DNA from: an uncultured Bradyrhizobium sp.
Lineage (GTDB): Bacteria > Pseudomonadota > Alphaproteobacteria > Rhizobiales > Xanthobacteraceae
Direction of reading: 5' to 3'
NCBI RefSeq assembly: GCF_936928535.1
Contig: NZ_CAKZHY010000056.1
Location: 16,120 to 80,119, forward strand
Length of the DNA: 64,000 nucleotides
How positions within the stretch are numbered: position 1 is the stretch's first letter; every line of letters begins with the position of its first letter. Below the pieces are notes generated by a model. That model was not told the DNA's origin, made no database searches, and saw nothing but the letters and a program-made list of their open reading frames with translations. Shown piece by piece: positions 1 through 9,477 of the stretch. Made by a program: the position numbers and the translations under genes.

Positions 1-1882
1 TCTGGAAATAGTCGGTCGCGTCGTTGGCGGAGCGGCTGAGCGAGATGAACAGCCGGTCCTGCCAGCGCGGCATGCCCGAATGGACGGCGGGCTTCAGCGC
101 CCTGCGCGACAGGAAGAACGACGTCGACATGATGTCGAACTGCCAGCCGAGCTTGCGGGCGATCGCCAGGGCCTTCGGCACGTTGGGCGATTCCATGAAG
201 CCGAACTTCAGCGTCACCTTGGAGAAGGTCGGGCTGATCGCCTCCAGCTTCACCCGCTCGGCCGGATCGATGCGCGGGGTCTGCGCCGTCTCTATGGTGA
301 GAATGACATTCTTCTCGTGAAGCACCTTGTAGTGCTTCAGACTATGCATCAGCGCGGTCGGCGCGCTCAGGGGATCGCTGGTCAGGAACACGGCGGTTCC
401 TGGGACCCGCTGCGGCGGCCGCTTCTCCAGCATCGCCACGAGGTCGGCGAGCGGGAATTCGAGCTTGCGCGACTTGTCGAACAGGAGCCTGCTACCGCGC
501 CGCCACGTGTACATCATGATGATCATGAGGGAGCCGAGCGCGAGCGGCACCCAGCCGCCCTCGAACACCTTGAGCAGGTTGGCGGCGAGGAACGTCAGGT
601 CGAGGAACAGGAACGGCGCGATCAGGGCCGCAGCCCACAGCGGCGACCACTTCCAGGCTTTCCAGATCACGACAAAGCCCATCAGGCCGGTGACCACCAT
701 GGTGCCGGTCACGGCGATGCCATAGGCGGAGGCCAGCGCGCTGGAGGAGCGGAACAGCAGCACCATCATGATCACGGCCACCAGCAGCAGCTGGTTGATG
801 CGCGGGATGAATATCTGGCCGGAATGGGCTTCAGACGTATGGCGAATTTCGAAGCGCGGCAGCAGCCCAAGCTGAATCGCCTGCCGCGTCAGCGAATAGG
901 CGCCAGTGATGACGGCCTGGCTCGCGATGACGGTGGCGGCGGTGGCCAGTACGACCATGCTGCCGCGAATGATCCCTTGCGGGAAGAGCTGGAAGAACGG
1001 GCTCTCGATCGCGGCGGGATCGCCGAGGACGAGCGCGCCCTGCCCCAGATAGTTCAGCGCGAGCGAGGGCAGCACGATGAACAGCCAGGCGGTCTGGATC
1101 GGCCGCTTGCCGAAATGGCCAAGGTCGGCATACAGCGCCTCGGCGCCGGTGACGGCCAGGAACACCGCACCCAGCGTGACGAAGCCGATGATGCCGTGGT
1201 GGAGCATGAACGAGACCGCATAGAACGGGTTCAGCGCCAGCAGCACCTGCGGCTGCTGAATGATCGGACCGATCGCAGCGGCCGCGATCACGCCAAACCA
1301 GACGCACATCACCGGTCCAAAGAACGCCGCGACGCGGGCGGTGCCGCGCGATTGAACGGCGAACAGGACGACCAGGATCAGCACTGTGAGCGGAATGATG
1401 TAGGGCTCGAACCGCAGCGTGACGTCCTTCATGCCCTCGAGGGCCGACAGCACCGACACTGCCGGCGTGATCACGGCATCGCCGTAGAACAGCGCGCCCG
1501 AAATGATGCCAAGCATGACAATGGTCGCCCCGCCCGTGCCGACCGCACGCTGGGCCAGCGCCATCAGGGCCAGGGTGCCGCCCTCGCCGTTGTTGTCGGC
1601 GCGCAGGAGAATCACGACGTATTTGAGCGTCACCACGACGATCAGCGCCCACAGGATCAGCGACGCCACGCCGAGGACAGCCGCCGACGTCGGCGCGCCT
1701 TCGGCGCCGGACGCCGCCATCACCGCCTCACGGAACGCGTAGAGCGGGCTGGTGCCGATATCGCCATAGACGACGCCGATGCTGCCGAGCGTCAGCGCGC
1801 CAAAGCCGGCGGTGGTGTGGGCATCGCCATGCCCATTGGCCGCCGCCGTTTCCGGGGCGGGAACTGCTACGTCACTTGTCAT
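1..1882 (-). CDS. kup: Kup family potassium uptake transporter (first copy, 3' end cut by the window)
   Basis: Inner-membrane K+ uptake protein of the KUP/HAK/KT family, thought to work as a K+/H+ symporter. The minus-strand frame opens with ATG at 1882, preceded by an AGG-type ribosome site. It reads the family signature [11 protein letters not shown] in the first 45 residues, then about 12 hydrophobic segments and a C-terminal cytoplasmic domain. About 627 codons are visible; by alignment with the neighbouring copy only some 13 codons are missing beyond base 1. It lies 155 bp downstream of a second kup on the same strand and is clearly paralogous to it. The family call is secure; which copy is high-affinity cannot be read from sequence. 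Confidence 0.95.
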   Translation of the reverse strand, partial: MTSDVAVPAPETAAANGHGDAHTTAGFGALTLGSIGVVYGDIGTSPLYAFREAVMAASGAEGAPTSAAVLGVASLILWALIVVVTLKYVVILLRADNNGEGGTLALMALAQRAVGTGGATIVMLGIISGALFYGDAVITPAVSVLSALEGMKDVTLRFEPYIIPLTVLILVVLFAVQSRGTARVAAFFGPVMCVWFGVIAAAAIGPIIQQPQVLLALNPFYAVSFMLHHGIIGFVTLGAVFLAVTGAEALYADLGHFGKRPIQTAWLFIVLPSLALNYLGQGALVLGDPAAIESPFFQLFPQGIIRGSMVVLATAATVIASQAVITGAYSLTRQAIQLGLLPRFEIRHTSEAHSGQIFIPRINQLLLVAVIMMVLLFRSSSALASAYGIAVTGTMVVTGLMGFVVIWKAWKWSPLWAAALIAPFLFLDLTFLAANLLKVFEGGWVPLALGSLMIIMMYTWRRGSRLLFDKSRKLEFPLADLVAMLEKRPPQRVPGTAVFLTSDPLSAPTALMHSLKHYKVLHEKNVILTIETAQTPRIDPAERVKLEAISPTFSKVTLKFGFMESPNVPKALAIARKLGWQFDIMSTSFFLSRRALKPAVHSGMPRWQDRLFISLSRSANDATDYFQ

Positions 1883-2036
1883 GGGAGAGCCTGGTGGCCT
1901 CTAAAAATGCTTCACTGCACAACGGCTGAAGAGAGCGCGCGGCTTATAGTCCTGCGCTGCCGGCATAGCCTAGCCCGATTCTGGGCCCTTGGCATGCAAA
2001 TTTTGCATGGGTCCGCCATTGCGTCCCAATTTCCGT

Positions 2037-3935
2037 TCAGATGGTGACCTGGGTTCCGACTTCAACCACCCGGCCGGTCGGAATCTGGAAATAGTCGGTG
2101 GCGTCATTGGCCGAGCGGCTGAGCGCGATGAACAGATGGTCCTGCCACAGCGGCATGCCCGATTGCGCCGAGGCCTTCAGCGAGCGCCGCGACACGAAGA
2201 ACGACGTCGACATGATGTCGAACTGCCAGCCCTGCTTGCGTGCGATCGCCAGCGCCTTGGGCACGTTGGGCTGCTCCATGAAGCCGAAGCGCAACCGGAC
2301 CTTGGAGAACTTCTCGCTGATCTTCTCCATCTTGAAGCGCTCGGAGAGATCGACCCGCGGCGTGTGCGCGGTCTCGATGGTCAGGATCACGTTGTGCTCA
2401 TGCAGCACCTTGTTGTGCTTGAGGTTGTGCAACAGCGCCGTCGGCACGAAAGCGGGATCGCTGGTCAGGAACACTGCCGTGCCCTTGACGATGTGCGGTG
2501 GCCGCTTCTCCAGGCTCCTGATCAGGTCTTCCAGCGGCACCTCGATGCGGCGCGTCTTCTGGATCAGGATTCCCGAGCCGCGCCGCCAGGTCCAGATCGT
2601 CCCAGCCATCGCCACGCCGAACAGCAACGGGACCCAGGCGCCTTCGAGCAGCTTCAGCAAATTGGCGCTGAAGAAGGTGATATCGACCATGACAAGGGGC
2701 AGGATCACGGCCGCCGCCGCAGCAGCCTTCCAGTTCCACAATTTCCAGATCACCACGAAGCCCATGATGCCGTCGGCGACCATGGTGGTGGAGACCGCGA
2801 TGCCATAGGCCGAAGCGAGATTGCTGGGTGTGTGGAACAGCAGCACCAGCAGCATCACGCCGATCAGCAGCAGCCGGTTGACGCGCGGCAGATAGATCTG
2901 GCCCGCATGGGTCTCCGACGTGTAGCGCACCTCGAAGCGCGGCAGGAGGCCCAGCTGCACGGCCTGATAGACCAGCGAATAGGCACCTGTGATTACCGCC
3001 TGGCTCGCGATGACGGTCGCAGCCGTCGCGAGCCCGACCAGCGGCAGCACCAGATGCTCGGGCACCATGCGATAGAACGAATGCTCGATTGCGCTCGGAT
3101 CGGACAGCACCAGCGCGCCCTGCCCGAAATAGTTGATCAGCAGCGAGGGCAGCACGAAAAACATCCAGGCCGATTGGATCGGCTTGCGGCCGAAATGACC
3201 GAGATCGGCATAGAGCGCTTCGCCGCCGGTCACGGCGAGGAACACGGCGCCAAGCGTCACCAGGCCAATCGTGCCGTGCGACAGCAGGAATTGCAGCGCG
3301 TAATAGGGATTGATCGCAACCAGCACCGACGGATCGTCGGCGATGTGAATGACACCCAACACGGCAAGACACGTGAACCAGATCACCATCACCGGGCCGA
3401 AGGCCGAGGCCACCAGCGCCGTGCCCTTGCTCTGGACCGCGAACAGCAGCAGCAGGATCAGCACCGTGAGCGGCACGACGTAATGCTCGAATGCTGGTGT
3501 TGCGAGCTTCAGTCCGTCGACCGCCGACAGCACCGAGATCGCCGGCGTAATCATGGAATCACCGATGAACATCGAGGCGCCGACGACGCCGAGTGCCAGC
3601 AGGGGCCAGCTGCGGCGCCCCAGCGCGCGCTGGCCGAGCGCCATCAGCGAGAGCGTGCCGCCCTCCCCGTTATTGTCGGCGCGCAGCAGCAGCAGCACGT
3701 ATTTGGTCGTGACGACGATCAGCAGCGCCCACAGGATCAGCGACAGCACGCCGAGCACCATTAGCCGCGTCACCGGCGCGCCGTGAGCCGCGCCCCTCAC
3801 CGCCTCATGGAACGCGTAGAGTGGTGAGGTGCCGATGTCGCCGAAGACGACGCCGATGCTCCCAAGCGTCAGGGCCCAAAAACCTGATGTGGCCGGCCCC
3901 TCCTGGGTCTCGGCCTGTGTGATGCTCGCCGTCAT
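2037..3935 (-). CDS. kup: Kup family potassium uptake transporter (second copy)
   Basis: Complete KUP/HAK/KT potassium transporter, about 632 residues, which is normal for the family. [10 protein letters not shown] lies at residues 32-41 in the first membrane segment. About 12 transmembrane helices follow, then a hydrophilic C-terminal domain of roughly 170 residues ending in VGTQVTI. The ATG at 3935 is chosen because homology starts just after it; a GTG at 3995 would add 20 unconserved basic residues. No strong Shine-Dalgarno is visible at either start. The two kup copies are in tandem with the same orientation, suggesting a local duplication that has since diverged. Confidence 0.95.
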   Translation of the reverse strand: MTASITQAETQEGPATSGFWALTLGSIGVVFGDIGTSPLYAFHEAVRGAAHGAPVTRLMVLGVLSLILWALLIVVTTKYVLLLLRADNNGEGGTLSLMALGQRALGRRSWPLLALGVVGASMFIGDSMITPAISVLSAVDGLKLATPAFEHYVVPLTVLILLLLFAVQSKGTALVASAFGPVMVIWFTCLAVLGVIHIADDPSVLVAINPYYALQFLLSHGTIGLVTLGAVFLAVTGGEALYADLGHFGRKPIQSAWMFFVLPSLLINYFGQGALVLSDPSAIEHSFYRMVPEHLVLPLVGLATAATVIASQAVITGAYSLVYQAVQLGLLPRFEVRYTSETHAGQIYLPRVNRLLLIGVMLLVLLFHTPSNLASAYGIAVSTTMVADGIMGFVVIWKLWNWKAAAAAAVILPLVMVDITFFSANLLKLLEGAWVPLLFGVAMAGTIWTWRRGSGILIQKTRRIEVPLEDLIRSLEKRPPHIVKGTAVFLTSDPAFVPTALLHNLKHNKVLHEHNVILTIETAHTPRVDLSERFKMEKISEKFSKVRLRFGFMEQPNVPKALAIARKQGWQFDIMSTSFFVSRRSLKASAQSGMPLWQDHLFIALSRSANDATDYFQIPTGRVVEVGTQVTI

Positions 3936-4104
3936 AAGGGTGGAAAACGCTTCGTCCCTGGAATTGATCCGGTGCCCTCGGCGCTTCCGGCGCACCTGGC
4001 AATCGGAGGGTCACCATAGCAGGCGCCACGGCAGATGCTGTGACGGCGCAGCCACGCTCGCCGCCATCGCGATTGGCGACAGGTAAAATGGTAGCGCAAG
4101 ACCC

Positions 4105-4935
4105 TTAGGGCTTCAAGTTCGGCGGCAACGGCGGATCTTCGCGCATCAGGGTGATGGTGACGCGGCGGTTCGCGGCGAGCGATGGATCGTCCGGGAACAA
4201 CGGCTGGGTGTCCGCCTTGCCGGAGACTGCGAAGATGTGCGACGGCGGCAGGCCCTCGCGCTCGAGGATCTGGCGCACCGCATTGGCGCGATCGGCCGAC
4301 AGGTCGAAGGCACCATAGTCGCTGCGCGTCGGCACGAAGCCCGCCGCGGTGTGGCCGGCAATGGAGACGCGCAAGGGTGTGGCCTTGAGCGGGACCGCGA
4401 GCTTCTCGATCAGGCGGCGGGTGCGATCGTAAGGCACCTTGGATCCGTCCGCGAACATCGAACGGCCATCCTGGTCGACGATCTCGAGGTTGAGGCCCTG
4501 CTTGGTCTCTTCGAACATGACATGCTTGGACATCTCGGTCAGTTCCGGCATGTCCTGCAACGCCTGACGCAGAGAAGCGGCAGCCAGCGCAAAATTGCGA
4601 TCGATCTTCATCTTCGCGCCCTGGGTCCGGTCGCGATCTTCCTGGTCCGGGGTCGGCGTGTTCGAGGCGTCCTCGGGCTCGATGTGGTCGACGTTCTTGA
4701 GCCGCGGCCGGGTCGGCAGACCGTCCGACTCGACGATGCCGGCGTAGCGCGCTTCGCTCTGCACGCCAAAGGCATCGCGCATGGAGCCCGCGACGACCTT
4801 GAGCTTGTTGGCGTCCTGGGTCGAGAACGCAACGAGCATGACGAAGAAGCTCATCATCAGGCCCATCAGGTCGGCGAAGGTCACGAACCAGCCGTGACCG
4901 CCGCCGTGAGCATCGCCGCGCTTCTTCTTGGCCAT
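4105..4935 (-). CDS. motB: MotB-type stator protein (OmpA/MotB domain)
   Basis: Peptidoglycan-anchoring half of an ion-driven stator, 276 residues. The N-terminus is short and basic, followed by one membrane helix (about 16-37) holding the conserved ion-carrying Asp22 in FADLMGLMMSFF. A periplasmic linker comes next, and residues about 140-265 form an OmpA-like peptidoglycan-binding domain (SIAGHTA and the LSADRANAV helix are visible). It starts 23 bp after the motA-like gene and is surely co-transcribed with it. No other flagellar gene is in the window, so this may be a stand-alone second stator set rather than part of a flagellar cluster. The coupling ion cannot be decided from sequence. 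Confidence 0.88.
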   Translation of the reverse strand: MAKKKRGDAHGGGHGWFVTFADLMGLMMSFFVMLVAFSTQDANKLKVVAGSMRDAFGVQSEARYAGIVESDGLPTRPRLKNVDHIEPEDASNTPTPDQEDRDRTQGAKMKIDRNFALAAASLRQALQDMPELTEMSKHVMFEETKQGLNLEIVDQDGRSMFADGSKVPYDRTRRLIEKLAVPLKATPLRVSIAGHTAAGFVPTRSDYGAFDLSADRANAVRQILEREGLPPSHIFAVSGKADTQPLFPDDPSLAANRRVTITLMREDPPLPPNLKP

Positions 4936-4958
4936 GTCCTAAATCCCGCGGGGCGGTG

Positions 4959-5732
4959 TTACGCCGGCACCGGCTCGCCTTCGGCGTGGCGATGCTTCTC
5001 CGGCAGATAGGCCAGCAGCATTTCGCGCACCAGCGTCGGGCTCTTGGAGTCGCGGATCATCAAAATGCCATCGATGATCAGCGTGCGGTTGGTCTCTTCG
5101 TCCAAGAGCTTGCCGTGCAGCTTGTCGGCGATCGGGATGCAGAACAGGTTCGCGACCAGCGCGCCGTAGAGTGTTGCGAGCAGCGCGGTCGCCATGAACG
5201 GACCGAGCTTGGAGGGGTCGGTCATGTTGGCGAACATCTGCACCATGCCGATCAGGGTGCCGACCATGCCGAAGGCAGGGGCGCAATCGCCGACGGCGCG
5301 ATAGATCTTGCTGCCTTCGTCCAGATGCATCAGGAAATTGTCGCGGTCGCGCTCGAGATTGTCGCGGATGAAATCGAGGTCATAACCGTCGGCGACGTAG
5401 CGGATGCCCTTGGCGAGGAACGGCTCGTCGGTCTCGACCTTTTCCAATCCCACAGGCCCCTGCTTGCGGGCGATCTCGGCGATGCGGGCGAGCTCGTCGA
5501 CGAGGTCGTGCGCCGACAGCCGGCTCATGGTGAAGGCGAACTTGGCGCCGAGCGGCAGGCCATGCATCAGCGCCGAGAGCGGAAAGCGGATCATGGTCGC
5601 GGCGGTCGATCCACCGAAGATGATGATCATCGCGTGCTCGGAGACGAACATGTGAAGATCGCCGCCCAGCAGCATCATCGTCGCAATGACGATAATGCCC
5701 GCCACGAGGCCGACGCCCGTCATGATATCCAT
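4959..5732 (-). CDS. motA: MotA/PomA-type stator channel subunit
   Basis: Four-helix stator subunit of the MotA/PomA family, 257 residues from the ATG at 5732. That ATG has a GGAG ribosome site seven bases upstream; an upstream ATG at 5765 would add 11 residues without homology. Two N-terminal membrane helices are followed by a large cytoplasmic loop (about 60-150) that contacts the rotor. Helices 3 and 4 contain GDCAPAFGMVGTLIG and ATLYGALVANLFC, matching the conserved proline/glycine pattern of MotA TM3-TM4. The size and short N-terminus resemble PomA more than E. coli MotA. It pairs with the MotB-type gene 23 bp downstream. Confidence 0.88.
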   Translation of the reverse strand: MDIMTGVGLVAGIIVIATMMLLGGDLHMFVSEHAMIIIFGGSTAATMIRFPLSALMHGLPLGAKFAFTMSRLSAHDLVDELARIAEIARKQGPVGLEKVETDEPFLAKGIRYVADGYDLDFIRDNLERDRDNFLMHLDEGSKIYRAVGDCAPAFGMVGTLIGMVQMFANMTDPSKLGPFMATALLATLYGALVANLFCIPIADKLHGKLLDEETNRTLIIDGILMIRDSKSPTLVREMLLAYLPEKHRHAEGEPVPA

Positions 5733-5945
5733 GGAAGACTCCAACGCGTACGCGACAACGGCCATCCTGGCCGGTGGTGCGGCCCAACCCCGAACCGCAT
5801 TGGAAACCGTAGAGCGCCGCCCTTAAAGCTGCGTAAAGGTTAAGTTCAGCCGATGCGACCGAGCGGCGCAAGGTGACGGAACGACCGCGGCTTTGCCGTT
5901 CTGCGACATCAATCTCAACACTTTGCTAACCATAAAGGAGGCGGG

Positions 5946-6770
5946 TCAGGACGACAGTCCTGTCAGCTCCAGGCTGAGCGCGCGCAGGCGGCGGCGCGCA
6001 TCGGCATCATAGGCCTGCGGATTGGCGCGCGCCTCGTTCATGCCGTTGAAGAACAGGCCGCTTCGAGCGGCAACATCATCGCCTTCGACCAGATGCAGGA
6101 TCGCCGCGCCGCCCTGCTCCACCGTCGACATCGGAGTGATACCGCCGGCGCGGACCATGGTGGTGTTCATATAGGTCGCCGGATGCAGCGCGTTCACGGT
6201 GATCCGGTCGCCTCTCAATTCCTCGGCGAGATCGATCGTGAACATGATCTGCGACAGCTTGCTCTGCGCATAGGCGCGCGAGCCGCTATAGCCCTTCGTG
6301 ATCATGACATCGTCGAAGTCGATCGGATGCTGGCCAAGCGAGGCGACATTGACGATGCGCGAGGGCGCAGCAGCCTTCAGCAATGGCCTCAGCAGATGGA
6401 CGAGCAGGAAGCCTGAGAGATAGTTCACGGCAAAGCGCAGCTCGTGACCATCACGGCTCTCCTGCCGATGCGGCCCGTCGTTCTGCGAGCCAATGCCGGC
6501 GTTACTGACGAAGACGTCGAGACGCTTGTGATCTCCGATCACCGCCGCGGCAAGGCCGCGCGCACCTGCCATCGACGATAGATCGGCCTGATAGAAGGTC
6601 GGCGCAGCGTGCCCGGCCTTCACGATCTCATCGATCAGCCCCTTTGCGCGCTCGGCATTGCGGCCATGGATCAGGACGTTGGCACCTTCGGCGGCAAGGC
6701 GGGTTGCAACATAGCGCCCGACGCCATCGGTCGAGCCCGTGATCAGCACCGTCTTGCCGCGCATGTCCAT
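5946..6770 (-). CDS. Short-chain dehydrogenase/reductase
   Basis: NAD(P)-dependent oxidoreductase of the SDR superfamily, 274 residues with a Rossmann fold. The cofactor motif TGSTDGVG is at residues 11-18, the SNAG motif around 89-92, and the catalytic Tyr167 and Lys171 sit in YAQSK with the active-site serine upstream (NVASLG). The arrangement resembles retinol dehydrogenase/WW-domain oxidoreductase-like classical SDRs. No pathway partner lies beside it: the flanking genes are a stator pair and an RraA-like protein. The substrate is therefore unknown. ATG at 6770 begins directly before the Rossmann strand, so the start is reasonable. Confidence 0.85.
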   Translation of the reverse strand: MDMRGKTVLITGSTDGVGRYVATRLAAEGANVLIHGRNAERAKGLIDEIVKAGHAAPTFYQADLSSMAGARGLAAAVIGDHKRLDVFVSNAGIGSQNDGPHRQESRDGHELRFAVNYLSGFLLVHLLRPLLKAAAPSRIVNVASLGQHPIDFDDVMITKGYSGSRAYAQSKLSQIMFTIDLAEELRGDRITVNALHPATYMNTTMVRAGGITPMSTVEQGGAAILHLVEGDDVAARSGLFFNGMNEARANPQAYDADARRRLRALSLELTGLSS

Positions 6771-6787
6771 GACGTCATCCCGGGCCA

Positions 6788-6873
6788 GAGCATGATCCGG
6801 AAAAGTGTGAAGCGGTTTTCCGGCGAGATCATGCTCCAGAGAAAAACCTAAAGCGCGATGATTCGCGCTTTAG
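6788..6873. repeat. Dispersed palindromic intergenic repeat (copy 1), doubles as terminator
   Basis: Two stacked inverted repeats: GAGCATGATC at 6788-6797 pairs with GATCATGCTC at 6827-6836, and a second hairpin at 6848-6873 pairs CTAAAGCGCGA with TCGCGCTTTAG. The second hairpin contains the stop codon of the RraA-like gene and is followed on the minus strand by a run of five T, so it should act as its intrinsic terminator. A second copy with the same two-hairpin plan lies at 42422-42524. Repeats of this sequence are widespread between genes in Bradyrhizobium and Rhodopseudomonas. Confidence 0.85.
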
Positions 6874-7589
6874 TGGATCTCCGCCGAGCGCTTCAACGCG
6901 GCTTTCAACTTCTCCAGCGAGAAGTCGGGGCTGCGGGCGATCTCGAGGATCGGCGTCTCGCGACGGCCGCAGAGCTCGGCGGCTTCAGGGAGTTTCGCAG
7001 CGATGTCGAGCGGGATCACGATGGCGCCATGCCGGTCGGCATGGATCAGATCGTCCGACTTCACGGTCATGCCGGCGACGCGCACCTCGCCGCCAAAGCT
7101 CTCGGCATGCACCCAGGCATGCGACGGGCCGATCGAACCAGCCAGCGCCTGGAAGCCCGGCGCCCATTGCGGGATGTCGCGGATCGAGCCGTCGGTGATG
7201 ACACCGAGACAGCCGAGCGCCTTGTGCACGTTGCTTTGCACCTCACCCCAGAACGCGCCATAGCCGACGTCGGGGCCATCGATGTCCTGGATCACCGAGA
7301 TGCGCGGACCGTGGCCGGTGCCGACATATTCGTAATATTCGATGCGGCGCTTCGACTGCTCTTCGGCTGGCAGCGACGATTTCAGCACCGAGCGGATCGC
7401 GACTGTGCGGGCATAGCCGACCATCGGCGGCAGATCCGGGAACGGGCAGACCAACTGCTTGGTGGTGTAGCCGATCAGGCGGCGCTCCGGCGCCACGATC
7501 TCCATAGCATTGCAGATCGTCGGCGTGTCATAGCGGCCCAGCGCTTCGAGGACGGAAGCGGGCAGCGGCCCGGTCGCGGTCTTGGTCAC
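6870..7589 (-). CDS. RraA family protein (aldolase/regulator-like)
   Basis: Member of the RraA/dimethylmenaquinone-methyltransferase-like superfamily, 239 residues. The family includes HMG/CHA-type class II aldolases, oxaloacetate decarboxylases and the RNase E inhibitor RraA. The diagnostic core is visible as LGCLGVITDGSIRDI in the middle of the protein. It carries the Asp and Arg residues that bind metal and oxo-acid in the aldolases, with a preceding GAFWGE segment. The protein is longer than RraA itself (about 160 residues) and fits the 220-240 residue decarboxylase/aldolase-like subgroup. No aromatic degradation genes flank it. Its 3' end lies inside a palindromic repeat that supplies the stop and terminator. 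Confidence 0.8.
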   Translation of the reverse strand: MTKTATGPLPASVLEALGRYDTPTICNAMEIVAPERRLIGYTTKQLVCPFPDLPPMVGYARTVAIRSVLKSSLPAEEQSKRRIEYYEYVGTGHGPRISVIQDIDGPDVGYGAFWGEVQSNVHKALGCLGVITDGSIRDIPQWAPGFQALAGSIGPSHAWVHAESFGGEVRVAGMTVKSDDLIHADRHGAIVIPLDIAAKLPEAAELCGRRETPILEIARSPDFSLEKLKAALKRSAEIH

Positions 7590-7684
7590 GGCATTTCTCC
7601 CAGATTGGCGGCTGATTGACGCGATGCCGCCGTCACATGGCGATATAGCCGAGATCGGGCCTCAACCCAACCAAGGCGCTCTCA

Positions 7685-7720
7685 TGGCAGGTATCTTGGC
7701 AGGTATCCTGGCAGATATCC
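7685..7720. repeat. Three-copy 12-bp tandem repeat
   Basis: Three adjacent 12-base units, TGGCAGGTATCT, TGGCAGGTATCC and TGGCAGATATCC, lie in the gap between pssA and the RraA-like gene. The copies differ by one or two bases. No credible gene covers them. They may be a simple slippage product. Confidence 0.6.
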
Positions 7721-7732
7721 GCGTGCGATCGC

Positions 7733-8614
7733 TCAGTGCAGCCGTCCGGGCCGGTCGTCGTCGTGCGGCGGCTCGGACAGGCTTGCCATCGTTGGAGCAG
7801 AAGGCGGCGACGGGACCTCGCCGCCGGCAGGCGCCGTAGCTTCCAGCGCGCGTGCCTGATCGCGGTAGGATTTGTAGCCGAGCGGCAGGCAGAGCAGATA
7901 CAGCGCCGTGCCGACCGACAGCACGTGCCAGGGATAGGCAATCAGGATCGCGATGAAGACGATGACAGCGACGAACGCCGGCAACACCAGCTCTGGCGAC
8001 ACGCGCATGCGCTTGGTCTTGCCGGAGAACACCGGCAGGCGCGAGACCATCAGGAAAGCGATCAGCAGCGTATAGGCCGCGGTCAGCGCCGCCGGCGCCC
8101 GGCCAAGCTCGAGAAACGCGACATAGATCGGCAGCAGCACGGTGATGGCGCCAGCCGGCGCCGGCACGCCCGTGAAGAAATTGGCGGCGAATGCCGGCTT
8201 GTTCGGATCGTCCATGGTGGCGTTGAAGCGCGCCAGCCTCAAGCCGCCTGAGATCGCGAACACCATCGCGGCGATCCAGCCGGCATTGCCGAGCTCGTGC
8301 AACTGCCAGAAGTACAGCATCAGGCCCGGAGCGACGCCGAAATTGACGAAGTCGGCGAGGCTATCGAGCTCGGCGCCGAACTTCGACTGGCCCTTGATCA
8401 TCCGCGCGACGCGGCCGTCGATGCCGTCGAGCGCGGCCGCGAAGACAATGGCATAGACGGCGAGCGTCATCCGCCCCTCGATCGACAGCCGGATCGAGGT
8501 CAAGCCGGCGCAGATCGCCAGCAGCGTGATGACGTTGGGCACCAGCATCCGCACCGGGATCGGGCGGAACCGCCGTCGGCGAATATCGGGATCTCGGTAG
8601 TCGTAGGGCGTCAT
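7733..8614 (-). CDS. pssA: CDP-diacylglycerol--serine O-phosphatidyltransferase
   Basis: Membrane enzyme making phosphatidylserine from CDP-diacylglycerol and serine, the step before phosphatidylethanolamine. The 293-residue protein carries the CDP-alcohol phosphotransferase signature in DGIDGRVARM followed by GAELDSLAD (spacing D-x2-D-G-x2-A-R ... G-x3-D-x3-D), around residues 60-90, and about six to eight hydrophobic helices. The ATG at 8614 has GAGGA seven bases upstream and is preferred over 8668. It lies 87 bp downstream of psd in the same orientation, a common pairing. The C-terminal 40 residues are Pro/Ala-rich and look disordered. Confidence 0.93.
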   Translation of the reverse strand: MTPYDYRDPDIRRRRFRPIPVRMLVPNVITLLAICAGLTSIRLSIEGRMTLAVYAIVFAAALDGIDGRVARMIKGQSKFGAELDSLADFVNFGVAPGLMLYFWQLHELGNAGWIAAMVFAISGGLRLARFNATMDDPNKPAFAANFFTGVPAPAGAITVLLPIYVAFLELGRAPAALTAAYTLLIAFLMVSRLPVFSGKTKRMRVSPELVLPAFVAVIVFIAILIAYPWHVLSVGTALYLLCLPLGYKSYRDQARALEATAPAGGEVPSPPSAPTMASLSEPPHDDDRPGRLH

Positions 8615-8701
8615 TGGCTCGTCCTCACCTGCAGGCGAGATATAGCAAGCCGTGCTTCCCTCCGCCATTGCGGCGGAAGTCCCCCGACAGCGGCTTCTTG
8701 G

Positions 8702-9400
8702 TTAATTGGCGCGATAGGTGCGGCCGGGATCATCGCCGGTGAGGTCGGCCAGGATGGTCTCGCCGGCGATCGCAGCCTGCCCCTCCGAGACCAGCGCCTT
8801 GGTGCCGACAGGCAGGTAGACGTCGAGCCGCGAGCCGAAACGGATCAGGCCGAACCGCTCGCCGGCGCCGACCGCCTGCCCTTCCTTCACGAAGCAGACG
8901 ATGCGCTTGGCCACGAGGCCCGCGATCTGGATCACGCCGATACGGCCCTGCGGGGTCGAGATGACGAGCGAATTGCGCTCATTGTCCTCGCTCGCCTTGT
9001 CGAGTTCGGCATTGATGAAGAGCCCCGGCCGATAGGCGATGCGGTCCACCCTGCCGGCCACCGGGCTGCGATTCACGTGGCAGTTGAACACGCTCATGAA
9101 CACGGAGATGCGCGGCAGCGGCCGGTCGCCGAGCCCGAGCTCGGCCGGCGGCAGCGCCATGGTGATCATCGACACCCGCCCGTCGGCCGGCGACACCACG
9201 AGCCCGTCGCGCTGCGGCGTCACGCGCACGGGATCGCGGAAGAACAGCGCACACCACACGGTGAGGATGGTGCCGATCCAGCCCAGCGGCGACCACAGCC
9301 ACATCAAGATAATGCTGACAGCCGCGAAGATGCCGATGAAGGGATAGCCCTCCTTGTGGATCGGCGGGATCTGACGTTGGATCGAATCGAGGATGGACAT
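8702..9400 (-). CDS. psd: Phosphatidylserine decarboxylase (short proenzyme type)
   Basis: Converts phosphatidylserine to phosphatidylethanolamine at the inner membrane using a pyruvoyl group made by self-cleavage. The 232-residue protein has two N-terminal hydrophobic segments (about 20-55), the [14 protein letters not shown] block around 99-113, and the self-processing site FGS at 188-190, where Ser190 would become the pyruvoyl group. The length fits the PSD-A class, which is much shorter than the E. coli enzyme. It precedes pssA on the same strand, so the two successive enzymes of phosphatidylethanolamine synthesis are probably co-transcribed. Confidence 0.95.
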   Translation of the reverse strand: MSILDSIQRQIPPIHKEGYPFIGIFAAVSIILMWLWSPLGWIGTILTVWCALFFRDPVRVTPQRDGLVVSPADGRVSMITMALPPAELGLGDRPLPRISVFMSVFNCHVNRSPVAGRVDRIAYRPGLFINAELDKASEDNERNSLVISTPQGRIGVIQIAGLVAKRIVCFVKEGQAVGAGERFGLIRFGSRLDVYLPVGTKALVSEGQAAIAGETILADLTGDDPGRTYRAN

Positions 9401-9477
9401 CGGTATCTGCCGCTCGGGGTTATGGCACGGGTCGTCGCGCGGGCCTGTTTAGGCCAGAGTTGGGACCGGAGACAAGC

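Noticed and set aside
80..3764. Very long plus-strand open frames across the two kup genes
   Set aside because: They are antisense shadows caused by high GC content; their products are His/Gln/Arg-rich without any domain, while the minus strand reads intact Kup proteins.
5829..5846. CtrA-like half site near the motA promoter
   Set aside because: Only one TTAA half with the right context; the second half does not fall at the seven-base spacing.
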